Assembly: GCF_002858675.1 (NCBI RefSeq)
Contig: NZ_PJZF01000002.1
Coordinates: 186,001-250,000 of the forward strand
Direction: 5' to 3'
DNA: 64,000 bases
Source: Chimaeribacter californicus
GTDB taxonomy: Bacteria; Pseudomonadota; Gammaproteobacteria; Enterobacterales; Enterobacteriaceae
Shown here: positions 34,072 through 43,637 of the stretch, one piece after another
Position numbering within the stretch: position 1 is the first letter of the stretch
Layout: the number at the start of each line of letters is the position of its first letter
Program-made: the position numbers and the translations under genes
The notes under the pieces: model-generated
The model's database searches: none
What the model saw: only the letters and a program-made list of their open reading frames with translations
What the model was told of the DNA's origin: nothing

Positions 34072-34600
34072 AGTTTTCCATCCTGTTATGAATCTCTTCC
34101 TTTATCAGCCACAGCGCATGGCGGCGCGCGCGGGCGCAGAGGTGTGCCGGTTCGGGGCAGATCAGGCAGCGGCGCGGCGCGCTCCCCACCTGCACACGCG
34201 GGATCGCCTCCCCGGCGGCGTTCAGCACATCCAGATCCCACAGCCGCCCGAGCGGGTGCGTCTCCTCCAGCGTGACCAGCGCCGCTTTCACCTCTGTTGC
34301 GGCCGCCTCCACCACCAGCATAAATTCCGGCCCGGTGGCGTGCAGCCAGCGCTGGTGCCAGCAGACCGGCCACTGCTTTTCCCGGCAGAGGGCGGTGACC
34401 GCCTCGCGCGCGTAGTGGCTGAGGCGACGATACGCCGCGCTGTCTTTGATGCCGCCCGGCGCAATCAGCGTGCCGCAAATCAGGGTGTTGCCGAAGCAGT
34501 GCAACGCCTGTTGCTGCCGCCTGGCGCGCCGTTCGCGGGCGGCGAGCATCTCCGCCAGCGTCACCACCCTGGGCTGCGGCATCCGGTGTTTACGGTTCAC
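33950..34600 (-). CDS. citX: apo-citrate lyase phosphoribosyl-dephospho-CoA transferase CitX
   Basis: 216 residues, longer than E. coli CitX (183). CitX transfers the prosthetic-group precursor made by CitG to a serine of CitD. The core has GTLIAPGGIKDSAAYRRL, THPLGRLWDLDVL (LGRLWDLD is the family motif) and PRRCLICPEPAHLCARARRH. The homologous core ends near residue 175; the last 40 or so residues are Gly/Ala-rich and overlap citG in another frame. ATG 34600 overlaps the citF stop by 4 bases. Confidence 0.92.
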   Translation of the reverse strand: MNRKHRMPQPRVVTLAEMLAARERRARRQQQALHCFGNTLICGTLIAPGGIKDSAAYRRLSHYAREAVTALCREKQWPVCWHQRWLHATGPEFMLVVEAAATEVKAALVTLEETHPLGRLWDLDVLNAAGEAIPRVQVGSAPRRCLICPEPAHLCARARRHALWLIKEEIHNRMENYERNNLTAPDAVAGTAGAADGGGVIAGGDADAETGAGGQA

Positions 34601-36099
34601 GGTTTGACCTGACGGATCACATCGATCACCGAGCCGTCGCGGTAGCGCACTACCGCCACCACCCGGTCGGTGAATGCGATCGCTTTCGGTTCGCCAGTCA
34701 GCAGCCGCGCCCGCGCATGCAGCTGTTCAATGGTTATCAGCGGCAGGCCCGCCGCCCGCAGCCGTTCGCTGATCTCCGGGCGGCGCGGGTTGACGGCGAT
34801 GCCATGGTCAGTGACCAGCACGTCGATGCTTTCGCCCGGCGTCACGGTGGTCAGCACCTTGTCCACCACCGTCGGCAGGCGGCCGCGCACCAGCGGCGCG
34901 GTGATAATGGTGAGATCCGCCCCGGCGGCGGTGTCGCTGTGGCCGCCCGATGCGCCGCGCAATACGCCGTCGGAGCCGGTCATCACGTTAACGTTGAAAT
35001 TGAGATCGATCTCCAGCGCGCTCAGCATCACCACATTCAGCCGTTCGCAGGCCGCGCCTTTGGAGCGCGGGCTGGCGTACTGGTTGGCGCTGATCTCGAT
35101 ATGGTGCGGGTTGCGGCTCAGCGATTGTGCCGCGTCGGCGTCAAAGGATTGGGTGTCGAGCAGCTTTTCCACCAGCCCTTTTTCATGCAGATCCACCATG
35201 GTGCCGGTGATGCCGCCCAGCGCGAACCCGGCGGTGATTTGATGGCGGCGCATCTTCTCTTCCAGAAACCGGGTGACGGCCAGCGCCGCGCCGCCGGTGC
35301 CGGTCTGCAGCGAAAAGCCGTTATGGAAGTAGCCGGAATGCTCGATCACATTGGCGGCCTGCCGGGCGATCAACAGTTCACGCGGGTTGCTGGTGAGGCG
35401 GATCGCTCCGGCGCTAATCTTGGCCGGATCGCCCACTTCCTCGACTTTGACGATCAGATCCACCTGATCCTGCGCGATGCTGGCCGGGTGGTTGGGGTAG
35501 CTGACAAATTCTTCAGTAAGCAGCACCACGGTGCGGGCGCGCTGGGCATCCACCTGCGCATAGCCCAGCGAGCCGCAGCATGATTTGCCGCTGAAGCCGT
35601 TGGCGTTGCCGAACTCGTCACAGCAAGGCACGCCGAGGAACGCCACATCAATCGTCAGTTCGCCGCTGTCGATCAGCTGCACGCGGCCGCCGTGGGAGTG
35701 GATCTGCACCGGGTTGTCCATCAGCCCGTGGGAGATCGCCTCGCCCAATTTGCCGCGCAGGCCGGAGGTGTAGATCTGGCGAATCACGCCCTGTTGAATG
35801 TGTTCGATCAGCGGCCAGTGGGCGTCAATCAACGAGCTGGACGCGAGCGTCAGATCGCGGAACCCCATGCGCGCCAGCGTGCCGACCACCAGGTTGACCA
35901 CCTTGTCGCCGCCGCGAAACGCATGGTGGAAGGAGAGGGTCATGCCGTTTTTCAGGCCGGATCGCACGATCGCCTGTTCCAGCGAGGCGCACAGCTTGCG
36001 CCGGCGTTTTTCATCTTCCTGCGTCAGCCAGGGGCTGTGGGCGGCGGCGTGGGTAAACGCCGGAAGATCCGTGTGTGCGGGTGTAGTGTGGGTTGTCAT
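34597..36099 (-). CDS. citF: citrate lyase alpha subunit CitF (citrate:acetyl-ACP transferase)
   Basis: 500 residues (about 510 in relatives). CitF exchanges the acetyl group on the CitD prosthetic arm for citrate, giving citryl-ACP and acetate. It belongs to the CoA-transferase fold: GMTLSFHHAFRGGDKVVN, GGRVQLIDSGELTIDVAFLG and FALGGITGTMVDLHEKGL are seen, and GVLRGASGGHSDTAAGADL is conserved. Overlaps citX by 4 bases; 12 bases separate it from citE. Confidence 0.96.
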   Translation of the reverse strand: MTTHTTPAHTDLPAFTHAAAHSPWLTQEDEKRRRKLCASLEQAIVRSGLKNGMTLSFHHAFRGGDKVVNLVVGTLARMGFRDLTLASSSLIDAHWPLIEHIQQGVIRQIYTSGLRGKLGEAISHGLMDNPVQIHSHGGRVQLIDSGELTIDVAFLGVPCCDEFGNANGFSGKSCCGSLGYAQVDAQRARTVVLLTEEFVSYPNHPASIAQDQVDLIVKVEEVGDPAKISAGAIRLTSNPRELLIARQAANVIEHSGYFHNGFSLQTGTGGAALAVTRFLEEKMRRHQITAGFALGGITGTMVDLHEKGLVEKLLDTQSFDADAAQSLSRNPHHIEISANQYASPRSKGAACERLNVVMLSALEIDLNFNVNVMTGSDGVLRGASGGHSDTAAGADLTIITAPLVRGRLPTVVDKVLTTVTPGESIDVLVTDHGIAVNPRRPEISERLRAAGLPLITIEQLHARARLLTGEPKAIAFTDRVVAVVRYRDGSVIDVIRQVKP

Positions 36100-36111
36100 G
36101 TTTGCTGCTCC

Positions 36112-36981
36112 TTATTCGCGAATGCCGCCCGCGGCCCGTGACAGAACGCGCTGCGCGTGCAGCACAATCGGGCCGTCAATCATTTTGCCGTTGAGGGAGA
36201 TAACCCCCAGCCCCTGCCGGGCAGCCTCGTCCGCTGCCGCGATCACCTCGCGGGCGTAGGCCACTTCCTGCTGCGTCGGCGCATAGGCCTGGTGCAGCAG
36301 CTCGATCTGGCGCGGGTTGACCAGCGATTTACCGTCAAAGCCCAGCCGCCGCACCTGCTCCACTTCACGCAGGAACCCGGCGTCATCATTAACGTCTGAC
36401 CACACCACGTCATAGGCGGCGATCCCTGCCACCCGCGCCGCGTGCAGCACCGCACAGCGGGCGTAGAACAGCTCGGAGCCGTCGCCGCGTGAGGTTTGCA
36501 TGTCCATCACGTAGTCAAACGCCGCCAGCGCAATCGCCACCATGCGCGGGCTGCTGCGGGCAATCGCCACCGCGTTCACCACCCCCTGCGCCGACTCAAT
36601 CGCCGCCATCAGCCGGGTGCTGCCCACCTCGCGGCCGCAGGCGGCTTCGATGCGCGCCACTTCTGCTTCCAGTTGCTGCACATCCTCCACGTTGTTGGTT
36701 TTCGGCAGGCGGATAATGTCCACCCCGGCGCGCACCACCGCTTCCAGATCGGCGAGGCCGAACGGCGTATCCAGCGGGTTGATGCGCACCACTTTTTCCA
36801 CTTCGCGGTAGAACGGGTGCTGCAGGGCGTGAAACACCAGCAGGCGGGCGCTGTCTTTCTCGCGCAGCGCCACGGCATCTTCCAGGTCAAACATCACGGC
36901 ATCGGCACCGTAAACAAACGAGGTGCTGAGCATCGCGGCGTTGGCACCGGGGATAAACAGCATACTGCGGCGTAATTTCAT
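36112..36981 (-). CDS. citE: citrate lyase beta subunit CitE (citryl-ACP lyase)
   Basis: 289 residues starting [18 protein letters not shown], near-identical in length and start to the Klebsiella protein. CitE splits citryl-ACP into oxaloacetate and acetyl-ACP. It is a Mg2+-dependent TIM barrel of the HpcH/HpaI family: [25 protein letters not shown] and [18 protein letters not shown] are in place. ATG 36981 overlaps the citD stop as ATGA. An upstream open frame of 26 codons lies within citD and is not used. Confidence 0.96.
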   Translation of the reverse strand: MKLRRSMLFIPGANAAMLSTSFVYGADAVMFDLEDAVALREKDSARLLVFHALQHPFYREVEKVVRINPLDTPFGLADLEAVVRAGVDIIRLPKTNNVEDVQQLEAEVARIEAACGREVGSTRLMAAIESAQGVVNAVAIARSSPRMVAIALAAFDYVMDMQTSRGDGSELFYARCAVLHAARVAGIAAYDVVWSDVNDDAGFLREVEQVRRLGFDGKSLVNPRQIELLHQAYAPTQQEVAYAREVIAAADEAARQGLGVISLNGKMIDGPIVLHAQRVLSRAAGGIRE

Positions 36982-37274
36982 CCGGGCAGGCTCCATTCTG
37001 AGGGTTCTTTTCCGGCAGCACGCAGCGCGGCCGCCTGCACGCGGGCGCGCAATACGCACTCCAGCGCCCCTTTGTCATCAATGGCGATCTGCGCCTGGGT
37101 GATCCCAAGCTGCGCCAGCGTCGCCCGTGCGAGCTGGTCAATCGCCTCACCAAATTGCGCCCGCACCACGCTTTCCAGCGTCAGGTGCAGCCCCGGTTCC
37201 GGCGACGGGCCGATGCGCACCAGCGCATCACTGGACTCCAGCGTGCCGGCGACAGCGTCTTTTACGATCTCCAT
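36978..37274 (-). CDS. citD: citrate lyase acyl carrier protein CitD
   Basis: 98 residues, the normal gamma-subunit length. It carries the 2'-(5''-phosphoribosyl)-3'-dephospho-CoA arm on S14 in [15 protein letters not shown]. Substrates shuttle on this arm between CitF and CitE. It starts 30 bases after citC and overlaps citE by 4 bases, keeping the three lyase subunits in coupled synthesis. Confidence 0.96.
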   Translation of the reverse strand: MEIVKDAVAGTLESSDALVRIGPSPEPGLHLTLESVVRAQFGEAIDQLARATLAQLGITQAQIAIDDKGALECVLRARVQAAALRAAGKEPSEWSLPG

Positions 37275-37303
37275 GTCGTGTATTGCCTCATTGGTTAGTT
37301 AAG

Positions 37304-38350
37304 TCAGGCAGGGGTCGTTTCCCTGCGGTGTGCGTGTTGCAAAAACGCCAGCGTGGTCGGCGGCACCAGTGCGGTTAAGGCATCCCAGTCTCCGGCGGCC
37401 AGCAGCGCCCGCACCCTGGAAGCCGACACCGGCGCGCCGCCGATTTCCAGCCGCGGCAGCTCCATGACTTCCACCGGCCGCCCGAGGCCGTCCGGCTGGG
37501 TCAGTAATGCTTTCATACGGCGGTTGTAGGCGGCGGTGAGCGGGCAAAAGGGTTCGGTGCCGACAAAGCGGTGGGTGATGCCCAGCGCCGGAGCGAGGTA
37601 GTGGCGGAACAGCTGTAGGTCGATCTGGCTGTGGCAGATGTCCACGACCCCCTGATCCTTCAGGAAGTAGCCGGGAAAGGTGGCGCGTGAGATCACATAC
37701 GCCGAACCGGGGTGCAGCGTCAGGTTGCGGATGCCGTGCGTGCCCTGCGCGATCAGCGGGTAGCGCTCGGCGTAGCGGAACTGCGAGGCGTCCTCCTGCA
37801 CCACCAGCAGGTGCAGCCAGTCACAGCGGGCGGCGGCCTGCTCCACCAGCCAGCGGTGGCCGAGGGTGAACGGGTTGGCATTCATCACAATCGCACCGAT
37901 GCGCTGGCCGGGCTGCCGCTGGCGGCGCAGCTGGGCGCAATGGCGGCGCAGCTGGGCGCAATGGCGGCGCAGGCGGTCGGGGCTGTTTTCCATCAGCACC
38001 AGGTAGCCCGGCACCTCGGCCAGCGGGTAAAACCCGGCGGCGGCAAACAGCGCGCGGTTCTCCGGTTTGGTGAACAGGAAGAGTTCCGGGCGGCCGCGCT
38101 CAAACGCCAGCGTGATCAGCTCCGTCATCAGGGTCAGGCTCAGCCCTTCCCCGCGCCGCGCCGGGTCAATGGCGATGCATTTCAGCACCCGCCCCGCCAG
38201 CCCGCCGCAGGCCACCACCCGGCCCTGCTGGTACGCGGCGATCATCACTTCCACATCCTCTTCCAGCCGCATCCCAGCCTGGTGCAGCAACGGCAACAGC
38301 TGGGTGAGGCGTTCATCACCGGGAAAGAGGCGGCGAAACAGAACCGGCAT
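37304..38350 (-). CDS. citC: [citrate (pro-3S)-lyase] ligase CitC
   Basis: 348 residues (E. coli 352). CitC acetylates the thiol of the CitD prosthetic group with acetate and ATP, activating the lyase. It has an N-terminal GNAT-like domain (about 1-120, IDPARRGEGLSLTLMTELIT) and a C-terminal nucleotidyltransferase domain (from about residue 146, GAIVMNANPFTLGHRWLVE, with the HxGH-like GHRW site). Between them lies a perfect tandem duplication of seven residues, RRHCAQL. It is the first gene of the citCDEFXG operon, divergent from citS. Confidence 0.94.
   Translation of the reverse strand: MPVLFRRLFPGDERLTQLLPLLHQAGMRLEEDVEVMIAAYQQGRVVACGGLAGRVLKCIAIDPARRGEGLSLTLMTELITLAFERGRPELFLFTKPENRALFAAAGFYPLAEVPGYLVLMENSPDRLRRHCAQLRRHCAQLRRQRQPGQRIGAIVMNANPFTLGHRWLVEQAAARCDWLHLLVVQEDASQFRYAERYPLIAQGTHGIRNLTLHPGSAYVISRATFPGYFLKDQGVVDICHSQIDLQLFRHYLAPALGITHRFVGTEPFCPLTAAYNRRMKALLTQPDGLGRPVEVMELPRLEIGGAPVSASRVRALLAAGDWDALTALVPPTTLAFLQHAHRRETTPA
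37921..37972. repeat. 21-bp tandem repeat inside citC (2.5 copies)
   Basis: Bases 37921-37941 and 37942-37962 are identical, and the first ten bases of the unit recur at 37963-37972. The unit is in frame and encodes RRHCAQL on the minus strand. It falls at the linker between the two CitC domains. Confidence 0.95.
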
Positions 38351-38617
38351 AATGCGCTCCGCATCATCAGCAAAAGAAAGGGAGCGCTATTTCGCCACGC
38401 CGCACCGGGGATTAATTCCGGCAGGATCACATTTCACCGGCAATTTTAATGCCGCCTATGGCGTTTATTTATTTAATTACTTCCGGCAAATAAACCGCAT
38501 TAAATTAATAAAAACCCTCGTGATTCATTGAACGCCATCACATCGCTGACGGCCGGTAATTCATTAGCATCTCCCCCGCTGCTGTCTGGTCTCTCTTACT
38601 ACAAGGATAACGTCACG
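38351..38617. promoter_or_regulatory. citC-citS divergent control region
   Basis: This 267-bp gap is AT-rich in the middle (38441-38515), unlike the surrounding DNA. A CRP-like site, ATTGA-N6-TCACA, is at 38527-38542 (8 of 10 fixed bases). A perfect CRP half-site GATCACATTT is at 38425-38434 on the citC side. In Klebsiella the same gap binds phosphorylated CitB and CRP, which switch on both arms during anaerobic growth on citrate; I expect the same here. Individual CitB sites and -10/-35 boxes could not be assigned with confidence. Confidence 0.6.
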
Positions 38618-39961
38618 ATGACGACAATTACCCCGCTTCCGGAAAAGGAAGCCAAGGGCGCGACTGCCCTTTGGTCATTCAAGCTGTTTGGTATGCCGCT
38701 GCCGCTCTACGCCTTCACGCTGGTGACGGTGCTGCTGGCCCATTTCACCGATACTCTGCCCAACGATCTGGTGGGCGGTTTTGCGCTGATGTTTGTGATT
38801 GGCGCGCTATTTGGCGAAATAGGCAAACGCCTGCCGATCTTTAATAAATATATCGGCGGTGCACCGGTGATGATATTCCTGGTCGCCGCCTGGTTTGTGT
38901 ATGCGGGCATATTCACGGAGAAAGAGATTAAAACCATCACCAATGTGATGGATGAAAGTAATTTCCTGAACCTGTTTATTGCGGTGTTAATTACCGGCTC
39001 GATTCTGTCGGTCAACCGTAAATTACTGCTGCGCTCGCTGGTGGGCTATATCCCGACCATTCTGGCCGGGGTCGCCGGGGCGGCGCTGTTTGGGGTGTTG
39101 ATTGGCGCGCTGTTCGGTATTCCGGTGGATCGGGTGCTGATGCTCTATGTGCTGCCGATCATGGGCGGCGGCAACGGCGCGGGCGCGGTGCCGCTCTCTG
39201 AGATCTACCACTCGGTGACCGGCAATTCGCGCGAAGAGTACTACTCCGTCGCCATCGCCATCCTGACCATCGCCAATATTTTCGCCATCGTGGCGGCGGC
39301 GATCCTCGACATCGTCGGCAAGAAGTTCCCGTCACTGACCGGCGAGGGCGAACTGGTGCGCAAGGCCTCTTTCCGCGTGGAAGAGGAGGAGAAAGCCGGG
39401 AAAATCACCCACCGCGAGGTGGCGGTCGGCATGGTGCTGGCGACCTGCTGCTTCCTGCTGGCCTATGTGCTTTCCAAATCCCTGCTGCCGGGCATCGGCT
39501 CGGTACAAATTCATACCTTCGCCTACATGGTGCTGATTGTGGCCGCGCTGAACGCCGCCAACCTCTGTTCGCTGGAGATCAAAGAGGGCGCGAAACGCCT
39601 CTCCGATTTCTTCTCCAAACAGATGCTGTGGGTGCTGATGGTGGGCGTCGGCGTCTGCTACACCGACCTCGGTGAAATCATCGCGGCATTGACCTTTGCC
39701 AACGTGGTGATCGCCGGGGTTATCGTGCTCGGCGCGATTGTGGGGGCGGCGCTGGGCGGCTGGCTGATCGGCTTCTTCCCGGTGGAGTCGGCGATTACTG
39801 CCGGGCTGTGCATGGCGAACCGCGGCGGCTCCGGCGACCTGGAAGTGCTCTCCGCCTGTAACCGCATGTCGCTGATCTCCTATGCGCAGATCTCCTCACG
39901 CCTCGGCGGCGGCATTGTGCTGGTGATCGCCAGCGTGGTGTTCGGCATGTTCACCGGCTAA
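38618..39961 (+). CDS. citS: Na+-dependent citrate transporter CitS
   Basis: 447 residues, one more than the Klebsiella protein. CitS is a 2-hydroxycarboxylate transporter that imports citrate with Na+ and H+. I start at ATG 38618 with AAGGA ten bases upstream; 30 further open codons upstream lack similarity. Conserved segments include IFNKYIGGAPVMIFLVAA, LPIMGGGNGAGAVPLSEIYH (first GGxG re-entrant loop) and ANRGGSGDLEVLSACNRM (second loop with the substrate-binding arginine). It heads citS-oadGAB. Confidence 0.97.
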   Translation: MTTITPLPEKEAKGATALWSFKLFGMPLPLYAFTLVTVLLAHFTDTLPNDLVGGFALMFVIGALFGEIGKRLPIFNKYIGGAPVMIFLVAAWFVYAGIFTEKEIKTITNVMDESNFLNLFIAVLITGSILSVNRKLLLRSLVGYIPTILAGVAGAALFGVLIGALFGIPVDRVLMLYVLPIMGGGNGAGAVPLSEIYHSVTGNSREEYYSVAIAILTIANIFAIVAAAILDIVGKKFPSLTGEGELVRKASFRVEEEEKAGKITHREVAVGMVLATCCFLLAYVLSKSLLPGIGSVQIHTFAYMVLIVAALNAANLCSLEIKEGAKRLSDFFSKQMLWVLMVGVGVCYTDLGEIIAALTFANVVIAGVIVLGAIVGAALGGWLIGFFPVESAITAGLCMANRGGSGDLEVLSACNRMSLISYAQISSRLGGGIVLVIASVVFGMFTG

Positions 39962-40014
39962 GCCCCCTGCGGCGCGGCCTGCCGCCGTGCCGCGTTTTGA
40001 TTGAGAACCAAAAG

Positions 40015-40254
40015 ATGTCTGAACCCGATTTGATGCGTGAGGGCCTGGCCCTGATGGTCTGCGGCATGGGCTTTGTGGTGATTTTCCTGCTGGTGCTGGT
40101 GTTTGCGCTGCGCCTGATGTCCGGGATTATCACCCGATTTTCCCCGGCCCCGGCGGCCACGCCCGCGTCCCCGGCTCCCGATACGTTGGCGCACCTGCGC
40201 CCGGTTATCGCCGCCGCCCTTCACCACCACCGCCGTCTGCACGGCATTCACTGA
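40015..40254 (+). CDS. oadG: oxaloacetate decarboxylase gamma subunit OadG
   Basis: 79 residues, similar to the 80-odd residues of known OadG. It has one N-terminal membrane helix (GLALMVCGMGFVVIFLLVLV), a Pro/Ala-rich linker and a His-rich end, HHHRRLHGIH, which fits the Zn2+-binding tail reported for gamma subunits. OadG holds OadA to OadB. ATG 40015 follows AAAAG; an upstream TTG at 39997 is less likely. It lies 53 bases after citS and 15 before oadA. Confidence 0.93.
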   Translation: MSEPDLMREGLALMVCGMGFVVIFLLVLVFALRLMSGIITRFSPAPAATPASPAPDTLAHLRPVIAAALHHHRRLHGIH

Positions 40255-40269
40255 TCCCTGGAGAACCTG

Positions 40270-42039
40270 ATGTCCCCTTTATTGCGCCCTGTGGCGATAA
40301 CTGATGTGGTGCTGCGCGACGCGCACCAATCCCTGTTTGCAACCCGCCTGCGGCTGGACGATATGCTGCCCGCTGCCGCGATGCTGGACAAGATCGGCTT
40401 CTGGTCGCTGGAGTGCTGGGGCGGCGCGACCTTTGACGCCTGCATCCGCTTTTTGGGTGAAGACCCCTGGGTGCGCCTGCGCGAGCTGAAAAAAGCGATG
40501 CCCACCACCCCGTTGCAGATGCTGCTGCGCGGCCAGAACCTGCTGGGCTACCGCCACTACGCCGACGATGTGGTGGAGCGCTTTGTGGAGCGGGCGGTCG
40601 CCAACGGCATGGACGTGTTCCGCGTGTTCGACGCGATGAACGATGTGCGCAACATGCGCTGCGCGTTGCAGGCGGTGCGCAAACAGGGCGCGCACGCCCA
40701 GGGCACGCTGAGCTACACCACCAGCCCGGTGCATAACGACGACACCTGGCTGACCCTGACGGAACAGTTGCTGGAGAGCGGCGTCGATTCGGTGGTGATC
40801 AAGGATATGTCCGGCATTCTGACGCCGGACACTGCGTTCCGGCTGGTGAGCCTGATCAAGCAGCGCTTCAACGTGCCGCTGCATCTGCACTGCCACGCCA
40901 CCACCGGCATGGCGGAGATGACACTGCTGAAAGCGATTGAAGCCAGGGTGGATGGCGTGGACACCGCCATCTCTTCGATGAGCGGCACCTACGGCCACCC
41001 GGCCACCGAGGCGCTGGTCGCCGCCCTGCGCGGCACCGCCTGGGACAGCGGGCTGGACCTGGTGCAGCTTGAGGCGATCGCCGCCTGTCTGCGTGAGGTG
41101 CGCAAAAAATACCATGCGTTCGAAGGCCAGTTGCGCGGCGCAGACAGCCGGATTCTGGTGGCGCAGGTACCGGGCGGGATGCTCACCAATCTGGAGGGCC
41201 AGCTGAAACAGCAGAATGCCGCAGACAAGCTGGACGCGGTGCTGGCGGAGATCCCGCGCGTGCGGGAAGACCTCGGCTTCCTGCCGCTGGTGACGCCGAC
41301 CTCCCAGATTGTCGGCACGCAGGCGGTGATGAATGTGCTGCTCGGCGAACGCTACAAAAGCATCGCCAAAGAGACCGCCGGCATCCTGAAAGGCGAGTAC
41401 GGCGCGACGCCTGCGCCGGTCAACGCCGCGCTGCAACAACGGGTGCTGGCGGGCGGCCAGCCGATTACCGGCCGCCCGGCCGACCACCTGCCGCCGGAGA
41501 TGGCGGCACTGGAAGCGGAGGTGCGGCGCGAGGCAGCCGCCAAAGGCGTGACGCTGGCGGACACCCCGCTGGATGATGTGCTGACGGTGGCGCTGTTCCC
41601 GCAGATCGCCTGGAAATTCCTGGCGAACCGCCACAACCCGGCCGCGTTTGAGCCGTTGCCTGGCTGCGCCGCCGTGCCGCAGCCGCAGCCGCCAGCATCG
41701 CCCAACGGCCCGGCGCGCTACACCGTGGAGATGGAGGGGCGTTGCTATGTGGTGCAGGTCACCGAAGGCGGAGATGTTGACACCATTACGCCGGTGGCCG
41801 CACCCGCTGCGCCGGTGTCGGCCGGGGGCGTGGCGGTGAATGCGCCGCTGGCCGGGGCGATCTGGAAAGTGGTGGTGAACGAGGGGCAAGCGGTGCAGCA
41901 GGGTGATGTACTGGTGATTCTGGAAGCAATGAAGATGGAGACCGAGATCCGCGCCTCTGCGCCCGGCACCGTCAGCGCCATCCGGGTGAAACCGGGTGAT
42001 GCCGTCAACGTGGGCGACTGCCTGCTTACTCTGGCCTGA
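40270..42039 (+). CDS. oadA: oxaloacetate decarboxylase alpha subunit OadA (biotin-carrying)
   Basis: 589 residues. OadA transfers the C4 carboxyl of oxaloacetate to biotin, giving pyruvate. The N-terminal TIM-barrel carboxyltransferase begins [17 protein letters not shown], with metal ligands including [12 protein letters not shown]. After an Ala/Pro-rich linker (about 475-515), the C-terminal biotinyl domain has EAMKMETEI with biotin lysine K555, 34 residues from the end as usual. It is cytosolic, docked to OadB through OadG, and 11 bases before oadB. Confidence 0.97.
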   Translation: MSPLLRPVAITDVVLRDAHQSLFATRLRLDDMLPAAAMLDKIGFWSLECWGGATFDACIRFLGEDPWVRLRELKKAMPTTPLQMLLRGQNLLGYRHYADDVVERFVERAVANGMDVFRVFDAMNDVRNMRCALQAVRKQGAHAQGTLSYTTSPVHNDDTWLTLTEQLLESGVDSVVIKDMSGILTPDTAFRLVSLIKQRFNVPLHLHCHATTGMAEMTLLKAIEARVDGVDTAISSMSGTYGHPATEALVAALRGTAWDSGLDLVQLEAIAACLREVRKKYHAFEGQLRGADSRILVAQVPGGMLTNLEGQLKQQNAADKLDAVLAEIPRVREDLGFLPLVTPTSQIVGTQAVMNVLLGERYKSIAKETAGILKGEYGATPAPVNAALQQRVLAGGQPITGRPADHLPPEMAALEAEVRREAAAKGVTLADTPLDDVLTVALFPQIAWKFLANRHNPAAFEPLPGCAAVPQPQPPASPNGPARYTVEMEGRCYVVQVTEGGDVDTITPVAAPAAPVSAGGVAVNAPLAGAIWKVVVNEGQAVQQGDVLVILEAMKMETEIRASAPGTVSAIRVKPGDAVNVGDCLLTLA

Positions 42040-42050
42040 GGCGACACCGC

Positions 42051-43352
42051 ATGGAAAGGTTAACGGCCCTGTTTCAGGGATTGGGCATCCTGCACCTGAG
42101 CGGCGGGCAGGCGTTGATGCTGCTGGTGAGCCTGCTGCTGTTGTGGCTGGCGATCGCCCGTAAGTTCGAACCGCTGCTCTTGATGCCGATTGGCTTCGGC
42201 GGCCTGCTGGCAAATATTCCGGATGCCGGGCTGGCGATGTCGGCGCTGGAGATGGTGCTCTACAAGGCGCAGCCGGATCAGCTGGCGGCGCTGGCCGCAC
42301 GGCTGAACTGCCTGCCGGACGCGGCGGTCATCAAGGCGCAACTGGCCACCGCCGCCCCGGCGGTGCTGCACGGGCTGGCGCCACTGGCCGAGGAGATGGG
42401 CCACAGCGACGGCGTGCTTTACGTGTTCTATAAGGTCGCGATTGCCTCCGGCATTGCGCCGCTGGTGATCTTTATGGGCGTCGGGGCGATGACCGATTTC
42501 GGCCCGCTGCTGGCTAACCCCCGCACGCTGCTGCTGGGGGCGGCCGCGCAGTTCGGCATCTTCGCCACGGTGCTCGGCGCACTGGCGCTGAATATGCTGG
42601 GCGTCATCAGCTTTACGCTGCCGCAGGCGGCGGCGATTGGCATCATCGGCGGCGCGGACGGGCCAACGGCGATTTATCTCTCCAGCATTCTGGCCCCGGA
42701 ACTGCTGGGGGCGATCGCGGTGGCGGCCTACTCCTATATGGCGCTGGTGCCGCTGATCCAGCCGCCGATCATGCGGGCGCTGACCACCCCGGCGGAGCGG
42801 CAGATTGTGATGACCCAGCTGCGGGTGGTGCATAAACGGGAGAAGATCATTTTCCCGGTGATGTTGCTGCTGCTGGTGGCGCTGCTGCTGCCGGACGCCG
42901 CCCCGCTGCTGGGGATGTTCTGCTTCGGCAACCTGATGCGCGAATGCGGCGTGGTGGATCGGCTGAGCGACACGGTGCAGAACGCGCTGATTAACATCGT
43001 CACGATTTTCCTTGGCCTGTCCGTCGGCGCGAAGCTGGTAGCGGATAAGTTCCTGCAACCGCAGACGCTGGGCATTCTGCTATTGGGGGTGATTGCCTTC
43101 GGCATCGGCACCGCCAGCGGGGTGTTGATGGCGAAGCTGCTTAACCGGTTTGGCAAGACGCCGATTAACCCGCTGATTGGCGCGGCCGGGGTCTCGGCGG
43201 TGCCGATGGCCGCCAGGGTCGCCAATAAAGTGGGGCTGGAGGCCAACCCGCAAAACTTTTTGCTGATGCACGCGATGGGGCCGAATGTCGCCGGGGTGAT
43301 TGGCTCGGCGATTGCGGCCGGGGTGATGATTAATTATATCCTGGCGATGTAA
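42051..43352 (+). CDS. oadB: oxaloacetate decarboxylase beta subunit OadB (Na+ pump)
   Basis: 433 residues, the Klebsiella length. This integral membrane subunit decarboxylates carboxybiotin and moves Na+ outward. D203 in [13 protein letters not shown] matches the essential aspartate of known OadB, and the second conserved region [23 protein letters not shown] is present. It closes citS-oadGAB; a terminator follows 37 bases on. The exported Na+ is the co-ion CitS re-imports. Confidence 0.97.
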   Translation: MERLTALFQGLGILHLSGGQALMLLVSLLLLWLAIARKFEPLLLMPIGFGGLLANIPDAGLAMSALEMVLYKAQPDQLAALAARLNCLPDAAVIKAQLATAAPAVLHGLAPLAEEMGHSDGVLYVFYKVAIASGIAPLVIFMGVGAMTDFGPLLANPRTLLLGAAAQFGIFATVLGALALNMLGVISFTLPQAAAIGIIGGADGPTAIYLSSILAPELLGAIAVAAYSYMALVPLIQPPIMRALTTPAERQIVMTQLRVVHKREKIIFPVMLLLLVALLLPDAAPLLGMFCFGNLMRECGVVDRLSDTVQNALINIVTIFLGLSVGAKLVADKFLQPQTLGILLLGVIAFGIGTASGVLMAKLLNRFGKTPINPLIGAAGVSAVPMAARVANKVGLEANPQNFLLMHAMGPNVAGVIGSAIAAGVMINYILAM

Positions 43353-43388
43353 GCCCCCTGCCCGGTCTTTTCTCCGCTCTGTAACAAA

Positions 43389-43415
43389 AAAGCGGCCGTT
43401 CATCGCGGCCGCTTT
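43389..43415 (+). terminator. terminator after citS-oadGAB
   Basis: AAAGCGGCCG (43389-43398) and CGGCCGCTTT (43406-43415) form a strong stem. The T-run is short (three), so leakage into citAB is possible. Confidence 0.75.
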
Positions 43416-43495
43416 ACAATATTCTCTATTGTTTGACACAACCTGCCGGAAATATTCTCACTCGTCCTGCGTTATAAACCCATATTATTCATAAC

Positions 43496-43513
43496 GTGCA
43501 TAAAGTGCATAAA
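43496..43513 (+). repeat. GTGCATAAA direct repeat upstream of citA
   Basis: The 9-mer GTGCATAAA occurs twice in tandem (43496-43504, 43505-43513) in the 220-bp gap between oadB and citA. It is the only repeated motif I see there and might be a regulator site. No clear sigma-70 promoter with normal spacing was found in the gap. Confidence 0.4.
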
Positions 43514-43637
43514 ATTTTCAGCACTCCACGCACTCCTTCACGGTTTCCTCTTTCTTAACCATTATATTAACAGGGGTTTTATTCCCGGCCTTGCGGGCTA
43601 TTTAATACAGGCCACCCCCCTTATAAGGAGACTATTT

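Noticed and set aside
38528-38617. Longer citS start with 30 extra codons
   Set aside because: The extra residues lack similarity to CitS and occupy the control region; ATG 38618 has its own AAGGA.
40279-42300. 673-codon open frame antisense to oadA
   Set aside because: Low-complexity Gln/His/Arg-rich translation typical of the complement of a GC-rich gene; oadA is complete with all motifs.
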